64,000 nt of DNA from Flabesymbios commensalis (GCA_964017125.1 OZ024914.1:30563149-30627148), one strand, 5' to 3'; counted from the stretch's first letter, positions 1 through 12,442 are shown. Numbers and translations are program-made. Notes: a model not told the origin generated them from the sequence alone.

Positions 1-569
1 TGTGCATTCAGCAAGGACAATTGTTAAGGCAATATGCCAAGAACAAGTCACGTGGATTTGTAGAGACAGACTGATAATTTCAGATCATACATTTTGTAAA
101 AGTCACCTATCGCGATATATATATAATATATTTTATAAAGGGCTACATTTCTACAAGTAGGCTATGCCAATTCATAAAGGGCAAATTTCCATGGAACGTT
201 CAATATCCAAATTAATTTATATCAAATAACATAGTAATATAACAAACTATTTGGAATAGCACACAACTATTAGTGTTAGATATACATGTATTTACACAAT
301 ACAAATATTTGAATATGATTACTTTCTGATTTCCTTGAGTGGATATACAGCCTTTTGCATACATGCAAAACAACACATGTGCAAGTCAGTGTGAAGTAAA
401 ATAACCTATCACTTCTAAATCACTATATTTCGATACAAAATAAAAAGAAATAAAATAGACACATACCCATATCACTGCACTATTATGGATCACATACAGT
501 TTTTGTTATTATAATTATATTATATTCATATAAGAAAGATATTTTGGTTTGTTTGCTTAGACTCAGTTG
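1..569. other. AT-rich intergenic stretch
   Basis: No gene is visible here. The only structure is a diverged relative (about 350-440) of the small inverted-repeat element just downstream, sharing its ACATGTGCAA-like core. Confidence 0.5.
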
Positions 570-652
570 AATGCACATAAGGCTTTTTGCACTCATACAA
601 AACCACGTATGTGCAACTCAGTGGGGAGTGAAATAGGCCTAACCTTATGTGC
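570..652. repeat. 82-bp inverted-repeat element
   Basis: The ends TGCACATAAGG and CCTTATGTGCA are inverted copies of each other around a short unique centre. Diverged relatives with the same flanking words occur near 350-440 and 10085-10155. It is too short to code; probably a miniature inverted-repeat element or its remnant. Confidence 0.55.
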
Positions 653-914
653 ATATATTTTTACTTCAAAATCAGTATGTTTGAATACAATATTAAACAA
701 AACTAGAAAAGGAGTTCCCGAACTCCGAGGCCCGGCTGTAGTCTGTTTGAGTGCTTTAGACACAAAAATGGCCTAATATGCTGTAAACATAGCTGTATTG
801 GCTTTCCCCATGGGCCAGAATCCTAAATGTCCAGGATATAATTATTGAATGAACCAAGGGGACAAGTATATCTTCACCGCGTAGGCCTCTTCCTTCCACC
901 ACCATCGCTGATAC

Positions 915-1590
915 GTCAGTGTACGTGTCTATACGCATTCTATTCATCAGATCCACTAGTCTTCCACTAGCGTCAGCTAGTTGCTCTGATTGATCACACT
1001 GTGTAATGTGTTTTGTAAAAATATTCATCAATTCGACCTGATTTTTTACCCGGCCATTAAGGCAATACCTAACAAAAATGGTGTACTTGACATTCTAAAT
1101 CACATGGTCAGGTCAAAAAATACACCTGGCCAGGCACATGACTATTTTTATAAAATAAACAGCTTCTTTTAACATATTTAAGAAAGGGTAGGATGGACAA
1201 GGGTAGGGTTTGACTGAATCACTACATCTAAAATGCTATATTTCGTGTCCAACTTGGGCTGACATCCTATGGATATTTAAGTCTGACATTATGCGCTTCT
1301 GTCAGTATTCTGTGAAACTCAATGACCTCGACCTCCTTTGTTTTCACCGAGCTGGCTAATACAGTGAAGTATGGGGGAGGGTTCTTATATAACCTTGTTT
1401 TCATCGAGTGACGTCACTGCGTTTCACAGAATGAAGTATGGGGGAGGGGGTGTTATATAACCTTGTTTTCACCGAGTGACGTCACTGCGTTTCACAGAAT
1501 TGTCTGGTGAGATATAGGCCTACATCTCTACGTGTATCATATGTATTGACTATCTTATTATAGTTGTATTATATAAGTCAGAATATACAT
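915..1590 (+). repeat. Left arm of a large inverted pair
   Basis: This stretch is repeated in reverse complement at 3694-4185, with about 2.1 kb between the arms. Long blocks align, for example around 950-1180 against 3930-4165 and 1500-1590 against 3694-3790. The left arm has an extra 194 bp (1307-1500) that the right arm lacks. Both arms keep a similar open 60-codon frame (990-1172 here). Confidence 0.75.
1307..1500. mobile_element. 194-bp MITE with an internal duplication
   Basis: The termini ATTCTGTGAAAC and GTTTCACAGAAT are inverted copies. The same site in the inverted partner near 3790-3800 is uninterrupted, which marks this as an insertion. Inside, a unit of about 70 bp (GAAGTATGGGGGAGGG through CACAGAAT) is present twice in tandem. 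Confidence 0.7.
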
Positions 1591-1599
1591 TCCCCTCAC

Positions 1600-2695
1600 A
1601 TATTACTTGTGAGGTTCCATAGGGTTCTATCCTGGAACCTCTTTTATTTTTGTTGTACATTAATGATATTTGCAATGAATCTGATATTAGTTTTCCTATT
1701 CTATATGCAGATGATACCTATATATTTTTGAATGGTAAAAATATTGATGAACTAGTACAATGTATGAACTGTGAGTTAAATAAAGTTGTTATTTGGTTAA
1801 CCGCTAATAAGTTATCTTTAAACATTAAAAAGTGACATTTCATGATTTTCCGCTCTAGACGATGTTGTATTGAGAACCAACAAAATATAAGAATTTGTAA
1901 CCAAAAAATTGAATTAGTAGAGCACACTAAATTTCTTGGGATCTACATTGACTCTACTTTATCTCGGAGCCAACATATATCCTATTTAAAAACTAAATTT
2001 TCTAAAGGTATAGGAGTCCCAAGAAAGGCAAGAAAGTTATTATCTAACAATATGTTAGTTACACTGTATAATTCTTGTTCAGAAGTTTGGAGGGGGGGGG
2101 GGGGGTGCTCAAGATATTCATATAAAATCTCTAATTATTCTTCATAAACGATTTATTAGATTAATCACCTGCTCGTCTCGGATGACACACACAAAACCAA
2201 TTTTTCTCCAATTAAAATTATAAACACTGAAAGCACTGAAAACACTGAGTTATATTTGTACAAAGTTAGATTGTTAATGTTTCAGATTCACAAAAGGCAA
2301 GTACCAAAACATAATAATGATTATATATGGTAATATAAATCATAAAGTGCCTATTGGATCTTTTAAAATAAAGCTTGAAAAATATATTATGTATAACTAT
2401 TGAATGGATATGTTTGAACATTGATTTGTTGTATCTTTTATATAATCCTATCACATATTGTTAACACATGTATCGCTATGTGGGTAGTGATAATTTGTGT
2501 GTACTTAAGATCTGATTTTGTTATTTTGTTTGCTCTGCACGCGCATACTCAATGAATGAGTGTTAACATGAAGTTTAATTTAAATGGTATATAGGCAAAT
2601 CTGCCTTTTTCCCGTTGCCACCATTATTATTACAGTTATTTGTTCATGTTGATTGTTGGAATATTATGACAATAAACTCAATTATTATATATAGT
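1600..2695 (+). mobile_element. CR1-like LINE fragment (3' part)
   Basis: This is the 3' part of a non-LTR retrotransposon reverse transcriptase. It reads the conserved block GSILEPLLFLLYINDI, then the YADDT catalytic box (1650-1835) and, in a later frame, FLGIYIDSTLSRSQHISYL followed by the thumb region (1842-2060). The 5' half, including the endonuclease, is missing. Stops and frame changes interrupt it, including a poly-G run near 2090. The tail near 2670-2690 contains ATAAACTCAATTATTAT, a plausible LINE 3' end. The block order and the short tail fit the CR1/Daphne group, but the exact clade cannot be settled by eye. It lies in the loop between the two inverted repeat arms. Confidence 0.8.
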
Positions 2696-2784
2696 GTCAA
2701 TGGCTTTTGTAATTTATGTTATTAAATGGCTCCTATGGACGGTAGAGACGATGTATTAATGGAGCCTAACACGTGTCAACACTC

Positions 2785-2880
2785 CCAGGAAACACGACAT
2801 TGACCCAATGCTGGTCCAATGCTGGCCCACCATCTGCGACACTGACCCAGCATCAAACCAGCACTGGCTCAATTACAGAA
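2785..2880. repeat. Palindromic ~100-bp element, decayed copy
   Basis: This is a copy of the window's most frequent short repeat: AACACGACATTGACCCAATG, then GGCCCACCATCTGCGACAC, then ACCAGCA. It can fold back on itself but is diverged. Confidence 0.6.
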
Positions 2881-2896
2881 GAGATTCAAAAATATC

Positions 2897-3037
2897 TGTA
2901 GCAGGGCCAACTAGCTGTGCTAGTCTGGCCCTGAGAAGGAGGCTGGTGTATACAGTGTACCCATCCTCCTTCTCAGGGCCACACTAGCACAGCCTCCTTC
3001 TCAGGGCAGTACTAGCACAGCTAGGTGGCCCTGCTAC
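2897..3037. repeat. Nested hairpin
   Basis: An outer stem (TGTAGCAGGGCC with GGCCCTGCTACA, plus CTAGCTGTGCTAG and its complement) encloses an inner stem (GGCCCTGAGAAGGAGG with CCTCCTTCTCAGGGCC). No coding content. Confidence 0.7.
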
Positions 3038-3046
3038 AGTGCTTTC

Positions 3047-3400
3047 AGAATTTCTTCTGTAATTGCTGCGTTCTGATAGGGCCTCAAAATCCTTGCAACT
3101 ATGAGAGACACATCTATATAATTATGTCTCCCCTATACTGGGCTATATATATTTATACCCAGTATTATTATGACCAGTACATGCAATCAACCTGTGTTTG
3201 AGAATCTTTTCTGTAATTGCTGCGTTTTGATAGGGCCTCAAAAACTGCTGTCTGGTGACCCACACCTGACCCTGAAAACTATGTCAGGTTCGAGGTTTTC
3301 TTGTACCTATGAGAGACAAGTTCATATAATTATGGGCTACAGTGGTCATTATATAGGCCTAGTATTATTATAACCAATACATGCGATCAACCTGTGTTGT
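3047..3400 (+). repeat. Direct duplication of ~155-200 bp
   Basis: Two tandem copies (3047-3199 and 3200-3400) share TCTGTAATTGCTGCGTT, GATAGGGCCTCAAAA, ATGAGAGACA and ACATGC.ATCAACCTGTGTT. The second copy holds about 45 extra bases. Confidence 0.7.
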
Positions 3401-3509
3401 ACTATAACAGTGTCCGCTCAGTGATTGTAGCAGCCACTCTTTGTTTGATGTTGGGACATCATCTCAGATTGTGGATTAACATGAACCCAGTGCTTGGTCA
3501 TCATCAGCA

Positions 3510-3610
3510 CGATACACTGACCCAAAATTGGTTTACCGTTGGTCCATTGCTTGCGACATAGGACCCAACGTTAGGAAAGCATTGGGCCGGTGTAGGCCTA
3601 TCGTGTTTAA
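3510..3610. repeat. Palindromic ~100-bp element, decayed copy
   Basis: It matches the short palindromic family at both ends (CGATACACTGACCCAA and ATTGGGCCGGTGTAGGC) with a diverged centre. Confidence 0.45.
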
Positions 3611-3693
3611 GCTGTGGGATTGACAATGGTGGATTGATGTATGTCAATCGTCTACGACGCTGGCCCAACATAAATCTACTTTGACCATCTATT

Positions 3694-4185
3694 TCGAATG
3701 TATCTTCTGACTTATATAATACAACAATATTAGGATAGTCAATACACATGATACATGTACAGATCTATATATCAACTATATCTCACCAGACAATAATGAC
3801 AGGAGCACATAATGTCAGGCTTAAATATCCCCAGGATGTCAGGCTAAGTTGGACAGGGAAATATGGCATTTTAGATGTAATGATGTAGTCAAACCCCTCC
3901 CTGGTCCACCTCATCCTCTCTAACATGCTAAAAGATGCTGTTAATTTCATGAAAATAGTGACCTGCCTCGCCATGTGTATTCCTAGACCTGACCATGTGG
4001 CTTAGAGTGTCAAGGACACCATTTTTGTTAAGCATTGCCTTATTGGCCAGATAAAAAGTCAGGTCAAATTCATGAATATTTCTACAGAGCACATTCCACA
4101 GTGCAATCAATCAGAGCGACTAGCTGACGCTAGTGGAAAGATAGTGGATCTGATGAATGAGAATGGGTGTACCTGGTACACACAA
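3694..4185 (-). repeat. Right arm of the large inverted pair
   Basis: Reverse-complement copy of 915-1590 without the 194-bp insertion found there. It keeps an open frame at 3928-4110 (minus) whose 60 residues align without gaps to those of 990-1172. Confidence 0.75.
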
Positions 4186-4211
4186 TGTAGGCCTACCAGC
4201 CCAATAGCAAT

Positions 4212-4440
4212 GGTGGGCCAGCGTCGCATCCTATTGCTGGTTCAATGCCGGTCAATCGTATTCGACGCTGGCCCAAAATTGAAACAGAACCGGGTGATTG
4301 TCCGTGTTGGCTCTGACTGCCATAGGGGTGACACTTTATCCCCCGAAAGGCCACTACCCGGATAACACGATACATTGGCCCAATTGTGAAATAATGGTAG
4401 GCCACCGTCTGCGACGCTGGGCCAACATTATTCCAACCAA
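4212..4440. repeat. Long variant of the palindromic element
   Basis: TGGGCCAGCGTCGCATC opens and GGCCACCGTCTGCGACGCTGG closes this stretch. The middle contains GGGTGACACTTTATCCCCC, which recurs in similar form near 28140-28170. It is probably a longer parent form of the ~100-bp palindromes. Confidence 0.55.
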
Positions 4441-4474
4441 AACCATTTAAGCTCTTACTATAGACTTAGACTCA

Positions 4475-7400
4475 GTAGACGTGCAGCTGGTGGCTATAAA
4501 AATCGACTTTAAGGCTCAGAATGTAATAGGGGCAAATTATAGTCCACCTTATTGGAAATTTTCTCCTTTTTTCAATGGTGGTTGATGTGGGGCTGTATTA
4601 TTGGGATAAATTGGGCGTAATTGAGCTCAAAGATATGTACCCACAAATTTTGCGGCTACTTTTTGTATGTTGTAAAGATCCACCTCCTCCCAAATTTATG
4701 TCTGCAATGTAAGCGTTTTGAACTTGATACATCTTCATCATAACTAGTTTCACACTAAACACCATCCCAATCCCAAAAGTGTATCATGTGAGGTTATATT
4801 CTAATAAAAAAAGTGTAAAAATCAGGTTTAAAGATTTTACTGTTAAATCAAATAAGATATTTTAAACATCTTCGTAAAAATACACCATAAATAGTAATTG
4901 AAAGAGTCCGTGGTTTGTATTTCCTTGACGAAGCTATGAATATCTTAGGAAAAAAATTACAATTCCCAATAATTATTATTCAAACAATTTGCGTTTGATA
5001 TATATGTATGTTGCAACGTTTATTGATACTATTTTTAGTTCGATTTATTGATCAATGCAATACATATTATGATAAAACACGAACAAACACGATTAATAAA
5101 CCATTAGTCCATTGCCTAACAAAAATACTAACAATTCTAAATTTATCAAACTAAAACACAGAGCAACAACAGAAAGGACTATGCCTATATAGTGTCATTA
5201 ATGATAGTTTTACTAATTTTAAAATATTTACATGTATAATTTTATGTAACGCCGTTACGTTATGCAGAACTTATTAGGCCTACATTCATACCAATCAATT
5301 ACTCTATGAACACAGATCAACACCAAAAATATGTTACTATCCTTATCATTCTATCTAATTGGCATGAAATTGCTACCAATGTAATAACACATAACAATAG
5401 TTAATTGAATGTCCATATTAGGCCTAGTTTACTCGGCACTAATACACAAATAGCCCTTCACCATTTCAAAAAAACAACATTGGGCTCAAAATCATGTAAC
5501 AAATAAAAATAAAAATCTATATATTTAGAGTATAATAGCATCCGAATCAGTTAAATTTTTAATAAGTAGTATAACATGGCACAACATCACTAATATCACG
5601 ATTTGCTACAGACTAGAGTCAGTGTGTGATACAATCGACTAATAAGGACAAGTTTTACCATTAAACATGTTGAAGTGACTAGACAAACACACAAAGTATG
5701 AGCATAGTTGTCTCAATACAATGTAACTTTGAACACTTTTACTCGTCAGTGTCTTCAATATCTTCTTGGACAGTTGTTACATATGTCCATGGCAGCATAA
5801 GAGCTAATTTCAATGCATGGCATTCCACTTTGATTGCAAGGGTATCCAGTAGAACACATTTGCCTATGACCACATTCACATTTCAAACTATCAATTAGCT
5901 CAGACGCACTACACCCTTCATAGTATACTGGAAATCACATACATTGCTCTTGTATCCAGCCAAAATCAAGAGGTGTACCCAAATCAGAAAACCCAACGTG
6001 GGATGCTTTCCATACCCGGGCTTGCCATGCTGCACGTTTTACATGTTGAAGAAAACTGGCTTCACAGGGTGGTATTTTAAACAGAGATAAAGCTTTTTGC
6101 TTGGCATTGCGAGTCCTCGACTTGTTTAAGTCATGATAGTTAATTGTATTCCTTACCTCGCTGATCATACAAGGTAGAAACTAGCTTCCTAGCCTGCTCT
6201 GATGCCGCATCATCATCAGTGCCACTAAAATTATCTGGGGATTTGGTGATGACTTTCATGAAAGTCTTTTTCCAATCCCAAATATAGCTGAAGCTGTGTC
6301 ACTTCCCGTTAAGGCATGTGCTTCATGAAGTATTCCACCTGAACTCTCCGATATTTCATGAACTGGTACATGTAACGTCGTTTGTCTGGCGTTGCTGTAA
6401 CGATTCCTGGTTGTATCCAAATCTGTGAGGTATTAGGCCTTATACAGTTGCTGGTAATAATAAAGTACCAAGACTAGCACATCTGTATCGGATGATCGAA
6501 TAATTATTTGTCCTTTTTCATGACTCTTCTCAAACATTATGTCTGCATCTATGGCGCGGAATATCATCTTAGTATCAGCTTCTTCGTGTGAGTGAAAGAT
6601 ATGAATTGGTTTTGATGTGCCCTCTGATGTGATATGGGTAACCTCTTCTCCATTACCGCCCCAAACAAGTTATTGTGATTTAGCTGGGTGTTTGTGAGCG
6701 AAATCCTGGCAATCATTTGAAAAGTAGCCACAAAGGAACTGTATCAGACATTTCTTGTTGTCGGAAACTTCCAGGAATTGTTTCCATGTTGGAACTGGAT
6801 GCCCGCCATGAACACTGTTCATCTTTTGTTGGCATCATGCCCAGCACGTTGTCCGGTTTTATTGAGAATTTTGTGCTGTACGTTACCTGTTGTATAGCAA
6901 ATTGTCGCTAAAACACATATCGCTAAAAACTAGCTTGTTCCCATTTTCCCAGTCGTTCAGCTTGCAAATCTAATAGCATTAGCTCAATAACTTCGAGAAA
7001 TATGTGCCGATATATAAATGTCGGTGAAACATCAGAGCTTTGTTAATTGCGCTTTTGAATCAATACGTTAAATGCATTGGCATCTATTGTTTCATTTAGT
7101 TGAGGTGCGCCGTTCTGTATGTCATTTCCATCACAAATATCAGACTGTTAATCAATCAAATGCTGAAAAAACTGTGGCGAAAAGCCATCCATGTGATCGA
7201 TTTTCTCATATCACTTGAAAAAAGACCTCATGTAACACCTCATTAGTGCTTAGTACATCAATATCAAACCACGAACAGCACATTTGTATTGCTTTCCAGA
7301 CAACATTTGATCAACGGTGACAGATGCATACACACCAGAATCAATGAGAATATCACGTAAGCCACCATCACCCCAGAGCTAACCAATTGATGAAATAAAG

Positions 7401-9680
7401 CAAGATTGTGTGTTAAAGCCATCAAGTTGCATAGTGTGGTTGTTGAATTAATCTGGTAAATACCACATATCTTGCTTTGCTATGCAATAGAGCTGTTGGT
7501 CCATTGTTTGCACTGAAAATGACTGACCAAGTGCATGTGACATTTATGTGCATTTCTTCATGACTGTACAGTGCTGTATACGCACTGTTGACATATCTGA
7601 GGGTTTTGCATCTACTATTGGTGAATGTCCAACCAGTTTTTTCAGCGATTAATGACTGGTATCCTGACCAAAAAGTAATGGCTGTGTCCTGTGTTTCATA
7701 TCCACTCGGTAACGAGATCTTTCTATTAGAGAGTAGATGGAGAAGTATCCAGGCATACTTATCAGGCATAATGGAACTGGATGTCTGCATGTTGCTTTTC
7801 AAAACCTATCTTTGGTGCTTCACACTACGCACTGTCGGTTTTGCAAATGGGTAGGCCTATATTTGTATTACAGATTTAATTTCATTTGACATGACAAGAT
7901 ATTTTTCTGGCAGACGAGGAATTCTCTCCTGAGTTGGGGCTTTATCTGTTGCCTGTTCGTACCATTACATGTGATGTATTCTTTACATCAACAATTGTTT
8001 GACAGGTTATGTCAACATTATCATCACCTTTTTGTACAAGACTGCGATCTACAGTGGTGAGTGACATCCATTGAACTGGGAATATAATTATACCATTCTG
8101 CACATGACGTTCATTCTCAGCCGCACTGGTTAAAAAGCGCCTTAACTCTTCATGGCTCACACAACTTCCATAACTATGAACAGTTTCAATGAGTGATCTT
8201 GAACCATGGTTATGATGTATAAGGATTGCGATTCCCCAAATAAATTGGTCTAATAATGTTGGTACAATTGCAAACTAAGTTATGCGCCAATGAACAAGCT
8301 TTACTTCTAACCTCGTTTGAATGTGCTGTGTCAACTCCATTTCTGTATGATCTTTTATCAATCAGCCATTAGCGCAGCCTTAAAACCAATGTAGGTATAC
8401 ACTAACCAGAGCGTTTCTCTGTGCAATCATATGCAGGAATGGATACATATTATCTGAAGTCATGGTTTCCATTTGAGGATTGAGTATTCCAATAGCCCTA
8501 TGGAATATCGTCTCGTCAGACCCTGCATCTTGCAGTGGAATTTGTAGACTAGTTTATTTGTGTTTGCTTTGTTATCCACTGTTAACTGTTTTTATAGCAT
8601 CAGCAAGAGTGATCGAACTACTGAGCAGGAAGTTTAATTTTTCCCTGTCCGTGTTGGGATAGAACTGTTAAACGTTTACCAAACTGTTTCTCAAGCCGTC
8701 TATGCAGATTGGATGGTTCTAGGTATCAAGTAGCAAAGGAATATTTTTTTAAGCATGTATAGTAGCTTATAGTTATGGTATATGCTTTCCCCTGTAGTAT
8801 AACATATACCTCAATCTCATCGACTAGTTTCGAAAAAGCATTAATAGAGATGTCATTTGTATTTTCTATTCTATTTGATATATCTGCAACATAGTTCTAA
8901 TATCTGCCACATAGTTCTATTATTTACGTTGTCCTAAGATTTACATAGTCCTAATAGTTACATAGTCCTAATATTTACCGCAATAATACGAGTACAATGC
9001 GCTCAATTAAAACACTTTTTCTGTATTTATTTTAACAATTGATTTTTCGTTTTATATATATATATACACATTCCAATCAAGTGTACTCTATGAAGTGATA
9101 TATCCCACTACCGCTATTTACACATGTTTTACACTAATATATTCGCCAATTTCGGAACAGAATTTTGATTTCCCGAGGTGTCACTGGAATGTGACTGTAT
9201 CATAAAGAGTTTAAAATTCATTAATTACATTCTAAACCATACTATTTTCTACAAGTTATTTCAATTGTTTTGTTTTTTTTAATAATAGAAAACGGTTACA
9301 AAATTTTACGGTACAAATTTCTAATATCAATGTTAACTAGTTTCTGCTACGAATACAAAATCACGTGAGACACCATTGGAAAGAGGATGAAGAAATATAG
9401 TTGATGATGTGTCAATATTACATGCGGAAGGTTTACATTCTAACAAATTCACTTTAAGGTGAGCAGATAAAAAAAAGTACAGAAAATAACAATTAAGTTT
9501 TGCGGGTACATGATTTGAGCTCAATTTTCATCAATTTCTCCCAATGATACATCTCCACATCAACCACCACTGAAAAGGGGAGAAAATTGCCAATAAGATG
9601 AGCTAGAATTTGCCCCTATAACATTCTGAGCCTCAAACTCCTCAAATAAGGGTCTAAATGAGAACAAGCTGCACGTCTAC
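4475..9680 (-). mobile_element. 5.2-kb element with long terminal inverted repeats
   Basis: The two ends are inverted copies starting GTAGACGTGCAGCT. About 200 bp at 4475-4660 match the reverse complement of 9490-9680 closely, sharing GGCTCAGAATGT, TAGGGGCAAATT, GGTGGTTGATGTGG and TTGAGCTCAA. Weaker similarity continues about 150 bp further inward. The interior (about 5690-8735) is a decayed minus-strand protein of an unnamed multicopy invertebrate family. The pairing suggests a DNA transposon that carries this family. No target-site duplication was recognised and the class is unknown to me. Confidence 0.65.
5755..8735 (-). pseudogene. Decayed cysteine-cluster family protein
   Basis: Minus-strand fragments in family order are recognisable. 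First comes a stretch near 8733-8460 with ETIFHRAIGILNPQM. Next is an ORF at 7942-8160 with GDDNVDITC and KNTSHVM, resembling the GDNVD...NT.H.M signature of an uncharacterised protein common in marine invertebrate genomes. Another stretch is at 7422-7802. The C-terminal part at 5935-6240 has PPCEASFLQHVKRAAWQARV and a final GW. Near 5755-5900 is a closing cysteine cluster (CECGHRQMCSTGYPCNQSG). Frames are broken in several places, so it is not functional. Function unknown; it lies inside the long-TIR element, which suggests it is that element's own gene. Confidence 0.6.
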
Positions 9681-9735
9681 AGGCAAAAGAAACTTAATAG
9701 TTTAGTATATTCAGACAATAAAGATATCTGTGTTT

Positions 9736-9803
9736 GCTCACCCATACTCCCATTGAATTCACATAACTTATGTGCATTCAATGGGAGTAGGTTATGGGTG
9801 AGC
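9736..9803. repeat. Hairpin, 68 bp
   Basis: GCTCACCCATA and TGGGTGAGC with CTCCCATTGAAT and ATTCAATGGGAG form a nearly continuous stem around CACATAACTTATGTG, which is itself palindromic. Confidence 0.75.
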
Positions 9804-10790
9804 GATGTCATAGTTACAAACAAATGCAAGTGATGCATGTTAAATATATGTATGGATGACCGAAGCATGAAGGATGACTTGTGGTGATATCATCCATAGA
9901 CACTAAGCACTAGTGTGTTCAGATATACACAATCTTGTCTATACTTCTCATTTGTTTGGCAAAGTAAGACTGCTACGACATGTCTAGTGAAAATTGATCT
10001 GTACCATTTAGTTGTGAGACTGGAAATGAACTAAGAGCCAATTGTTGGAACCCGGTCAGATTATTATCTGGATCCGCCACCTGATAAGGCTTTTGGTACG
10101 CTTGAAAAACAAGGTGTGTGTATCTCAATGGGAAGTGGAATAACCTTATGTGTACCAAACAATAGAAAAACAGTAATATTTCATCAACAAAATAAATAAA
10201 CTATAAACAAGGTATATGAAGGCATGTTATTACGCGTTTCAAACCATATTTGAGGAGAATATACAATATTTATCCCAAGAACCATGTTTACTCACATAAT
10301 GAAAGTGTTATTGACTGCTTACTCAATATCACAATGAATGCACATACGGCCTTTTTCACTGGGAACAACTACGTTAAATTACATTTACCAGATCAATTCT
10401 AAGATTATATATCCTCTCAGTGCACAACGTGAACTTGCTGGTGATACCACTTTACATCAGTTGTGCGTACAGTGAATTTTTGCTATTTTATAGAGATAAT
10501 TCACTGTATTAGAAAACATAAATTTAGAGGGAAAACATAGATTTACAGAGAATCCATGATCACAGTAAAGTTGCAGCTTTAGCTATCTATGTGTTTTCGC
10601 ATAATAGCTGAAACGAAGCTTCTCTGTTGCATTGAGTAACATCATTATGATTTGCAAAACAGCTGATGGTCGAGTCACCCAATGAAAATACCAACCTACA
10701 TTTTGAATATCACGTCTAGATAAGGATGACTTTGAGCACACAAGGCTCTCCCATCATTATATCATGATGAAAGTTACACCTTTGGACCAA
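9804..10790. other. Intergenic, no gene seen
   Basis: AT-rich DNA with short open frames only. Near 10085-10155 and 10345 there are fragments resembling the 82-bp inverted-repeat element at 570-652. Confidence 0.45.
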
Positions 10791-10794
10791 CGCC

Positions 10795-11047
10795 ACACAA
10801 ATGATGTACATACACGACACATCACCGGGTGGCCTCCATGCTAGCGATCTTGTGGTCTTAAAGGTGTGGTCAACTGTCAAAATTCGCGGGACGAGGATCC
10901 CCCAGAAGGCAATAGTGCTCGTGGGTAGGCCAAGGCCCTATTCCATAATAATACTAAATATGCGTTTCATACCCAAAGCCTCATTAAGAAAAAGTTCTCA
11001 AATCACAACAAGTTCATATATACTTGAGCGACATCTATGAGTTAATA
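10795..11047 (-). repeat. Dispersed repeat, copy 1
   Basis: Its reverse complement matches 47748-47976: both contain CATAGATGTCGCTCAAGTAT, GGGTATGAAACGCATA, TTTTGACAGTTGAC and ACACCTTTAAG. A third, partial copy lies near 31895-31983. No coding function is apparent. Confidence 0.7.
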
Positions 11048-11194
11048 ATTCAAAGCACTTTGCCCTTGCCCCTACTTGGTCGCTGGCTTGCAAACAAACT
11101 GACTGAATTCCTGGGAGGATTTGGAAACTGCTTGACCCCAAAAGCTTGTATTGACACTCAGTAAACACAAAAGATTTGTATGACTTCATGCAAT

Positions 11195-11380
11195 TATGGA
11201 CCAACGTCGAAAACGTTGGGCCGACATTGTATAAATGTTATACGAATGTCTTGTGTTTGCTGGGCTGCAGAAGGAATTTCTCTCAAACATTGTACATTTA
11301 TTCAATGTTGATTCGATGTTGGGCCAGCGTCGCAGACTTTGGCCTAGCATTAAAACAGCATTGGATCAATGTCTCGTTTA
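11195..11380. repeat. Palindromic element, composite copy
   Basis: GACCAACGTCGAAAACGTTG and GTTGGGCCAGCGTCGCAGAC, with GGATCAATGTCTCGTTT at the end, identify one or two joined copies of the short palindromic family. Confidence 0.6.
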
Positions 11381-11877
11381 AGTAGTATCTTGTAATCAGT
11401 TTGGTGGCTATATTAATGCCGTCAATTTGTACTCAATAGGCAACTGTTGGCCTATAATTGACCGTCCCAGGCATGCACATTTTGCAGTTGAACACTAGTT
11501 TAATGGAGGTCTCCCAAACCACCCTGTAAATTGCTTTCATATATCTTATATTCACTTATTTTCATGGTTGAATAAATACTTCTTCTTCTCACCTCAACCG
11601 ACGACACAAAAATAACCAAAAAAATCACAATCACAACTGTAAATTTATACTATAATTTCCTTACAGTTAATGGAATTTCATTAGTTATATGGGGTATTTC
11701 TTCACGGCACGACATTTTGTGCACCGATAAAAGAGTTACCTCCACCCCCATCACATAACATGTGCTGTGTTCCCCTTGCATTGCACAACATTATAAAACT
11801 CCTTGCGTTTTCCCTTCAGTGAGCATTTTAAACCAGTGATTCATTGTGGAATCCGCATGCGTTGACAGTTGATAGGC
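11381..11877. other. Intergenic, no gene seen
   Basis: No ORF, RNA or repeat could be supported here. Confidence 0.4.
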
Positions 11878-12442
11878 CTAATCTGAACAATTTTCGAAGG
11901 TATCATCGTATACATTTTAATGTGTAAAAACAGTTTCTACAGAACGATTTTCAGCGCGAGATAATAATATTTATGATGCGATATCCCTTGTTTCCAGTCG
12001 GTGATTCCAAAGATAAAAACAACTAGCTAGACAGTAACATATGCGTGTAATAAGATACTTCAAACCTCCACCGCGCAACATGGGGTCACTGACGCCACAG
12101 AATCCTCCCCTGAAAAGCGATTGTGTATTGGATCCGGATCATCCCTAAAATTTAATAGATTGTTCCATGGCCCGACACACACCTCAGGTAAATGTTTCAT
12201 GCAAATCCGTTACTCACTTTAAGTAATCTTACTGATAGGAAGACAAACAAACAGACAAACTCGACCAAAACATGACTTTCTGGGCGGAGGTAATCATGTG
12301 GGTTAGGCTACAGACTGAAAAATATTTAGGTATCGCATCATAAATTCTGTAGGTCTCAAGATGGAAATCGTTCTGTAGAAAAAATGTTTACACAAAAGCA
12401 GCAAATGTATGTGATGATACCTTGGAAAATGACTCAGATTAC
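11878..12442. mobile_element. MITE with ~110-130-bp inverted termini, copy 1
   Basis: The left end (TAATCTGAACAATTTTC, GGTATCATC, TTTCTACAGAACGATTT) is repeated inverted at the right end up to 12442. A shorter relative with the same terminal sequence is at 31591-31866. No ORF lies inside. It is about 565 bp and ends about 110 bp from the transporter-like exon. Confidence 0.7.
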
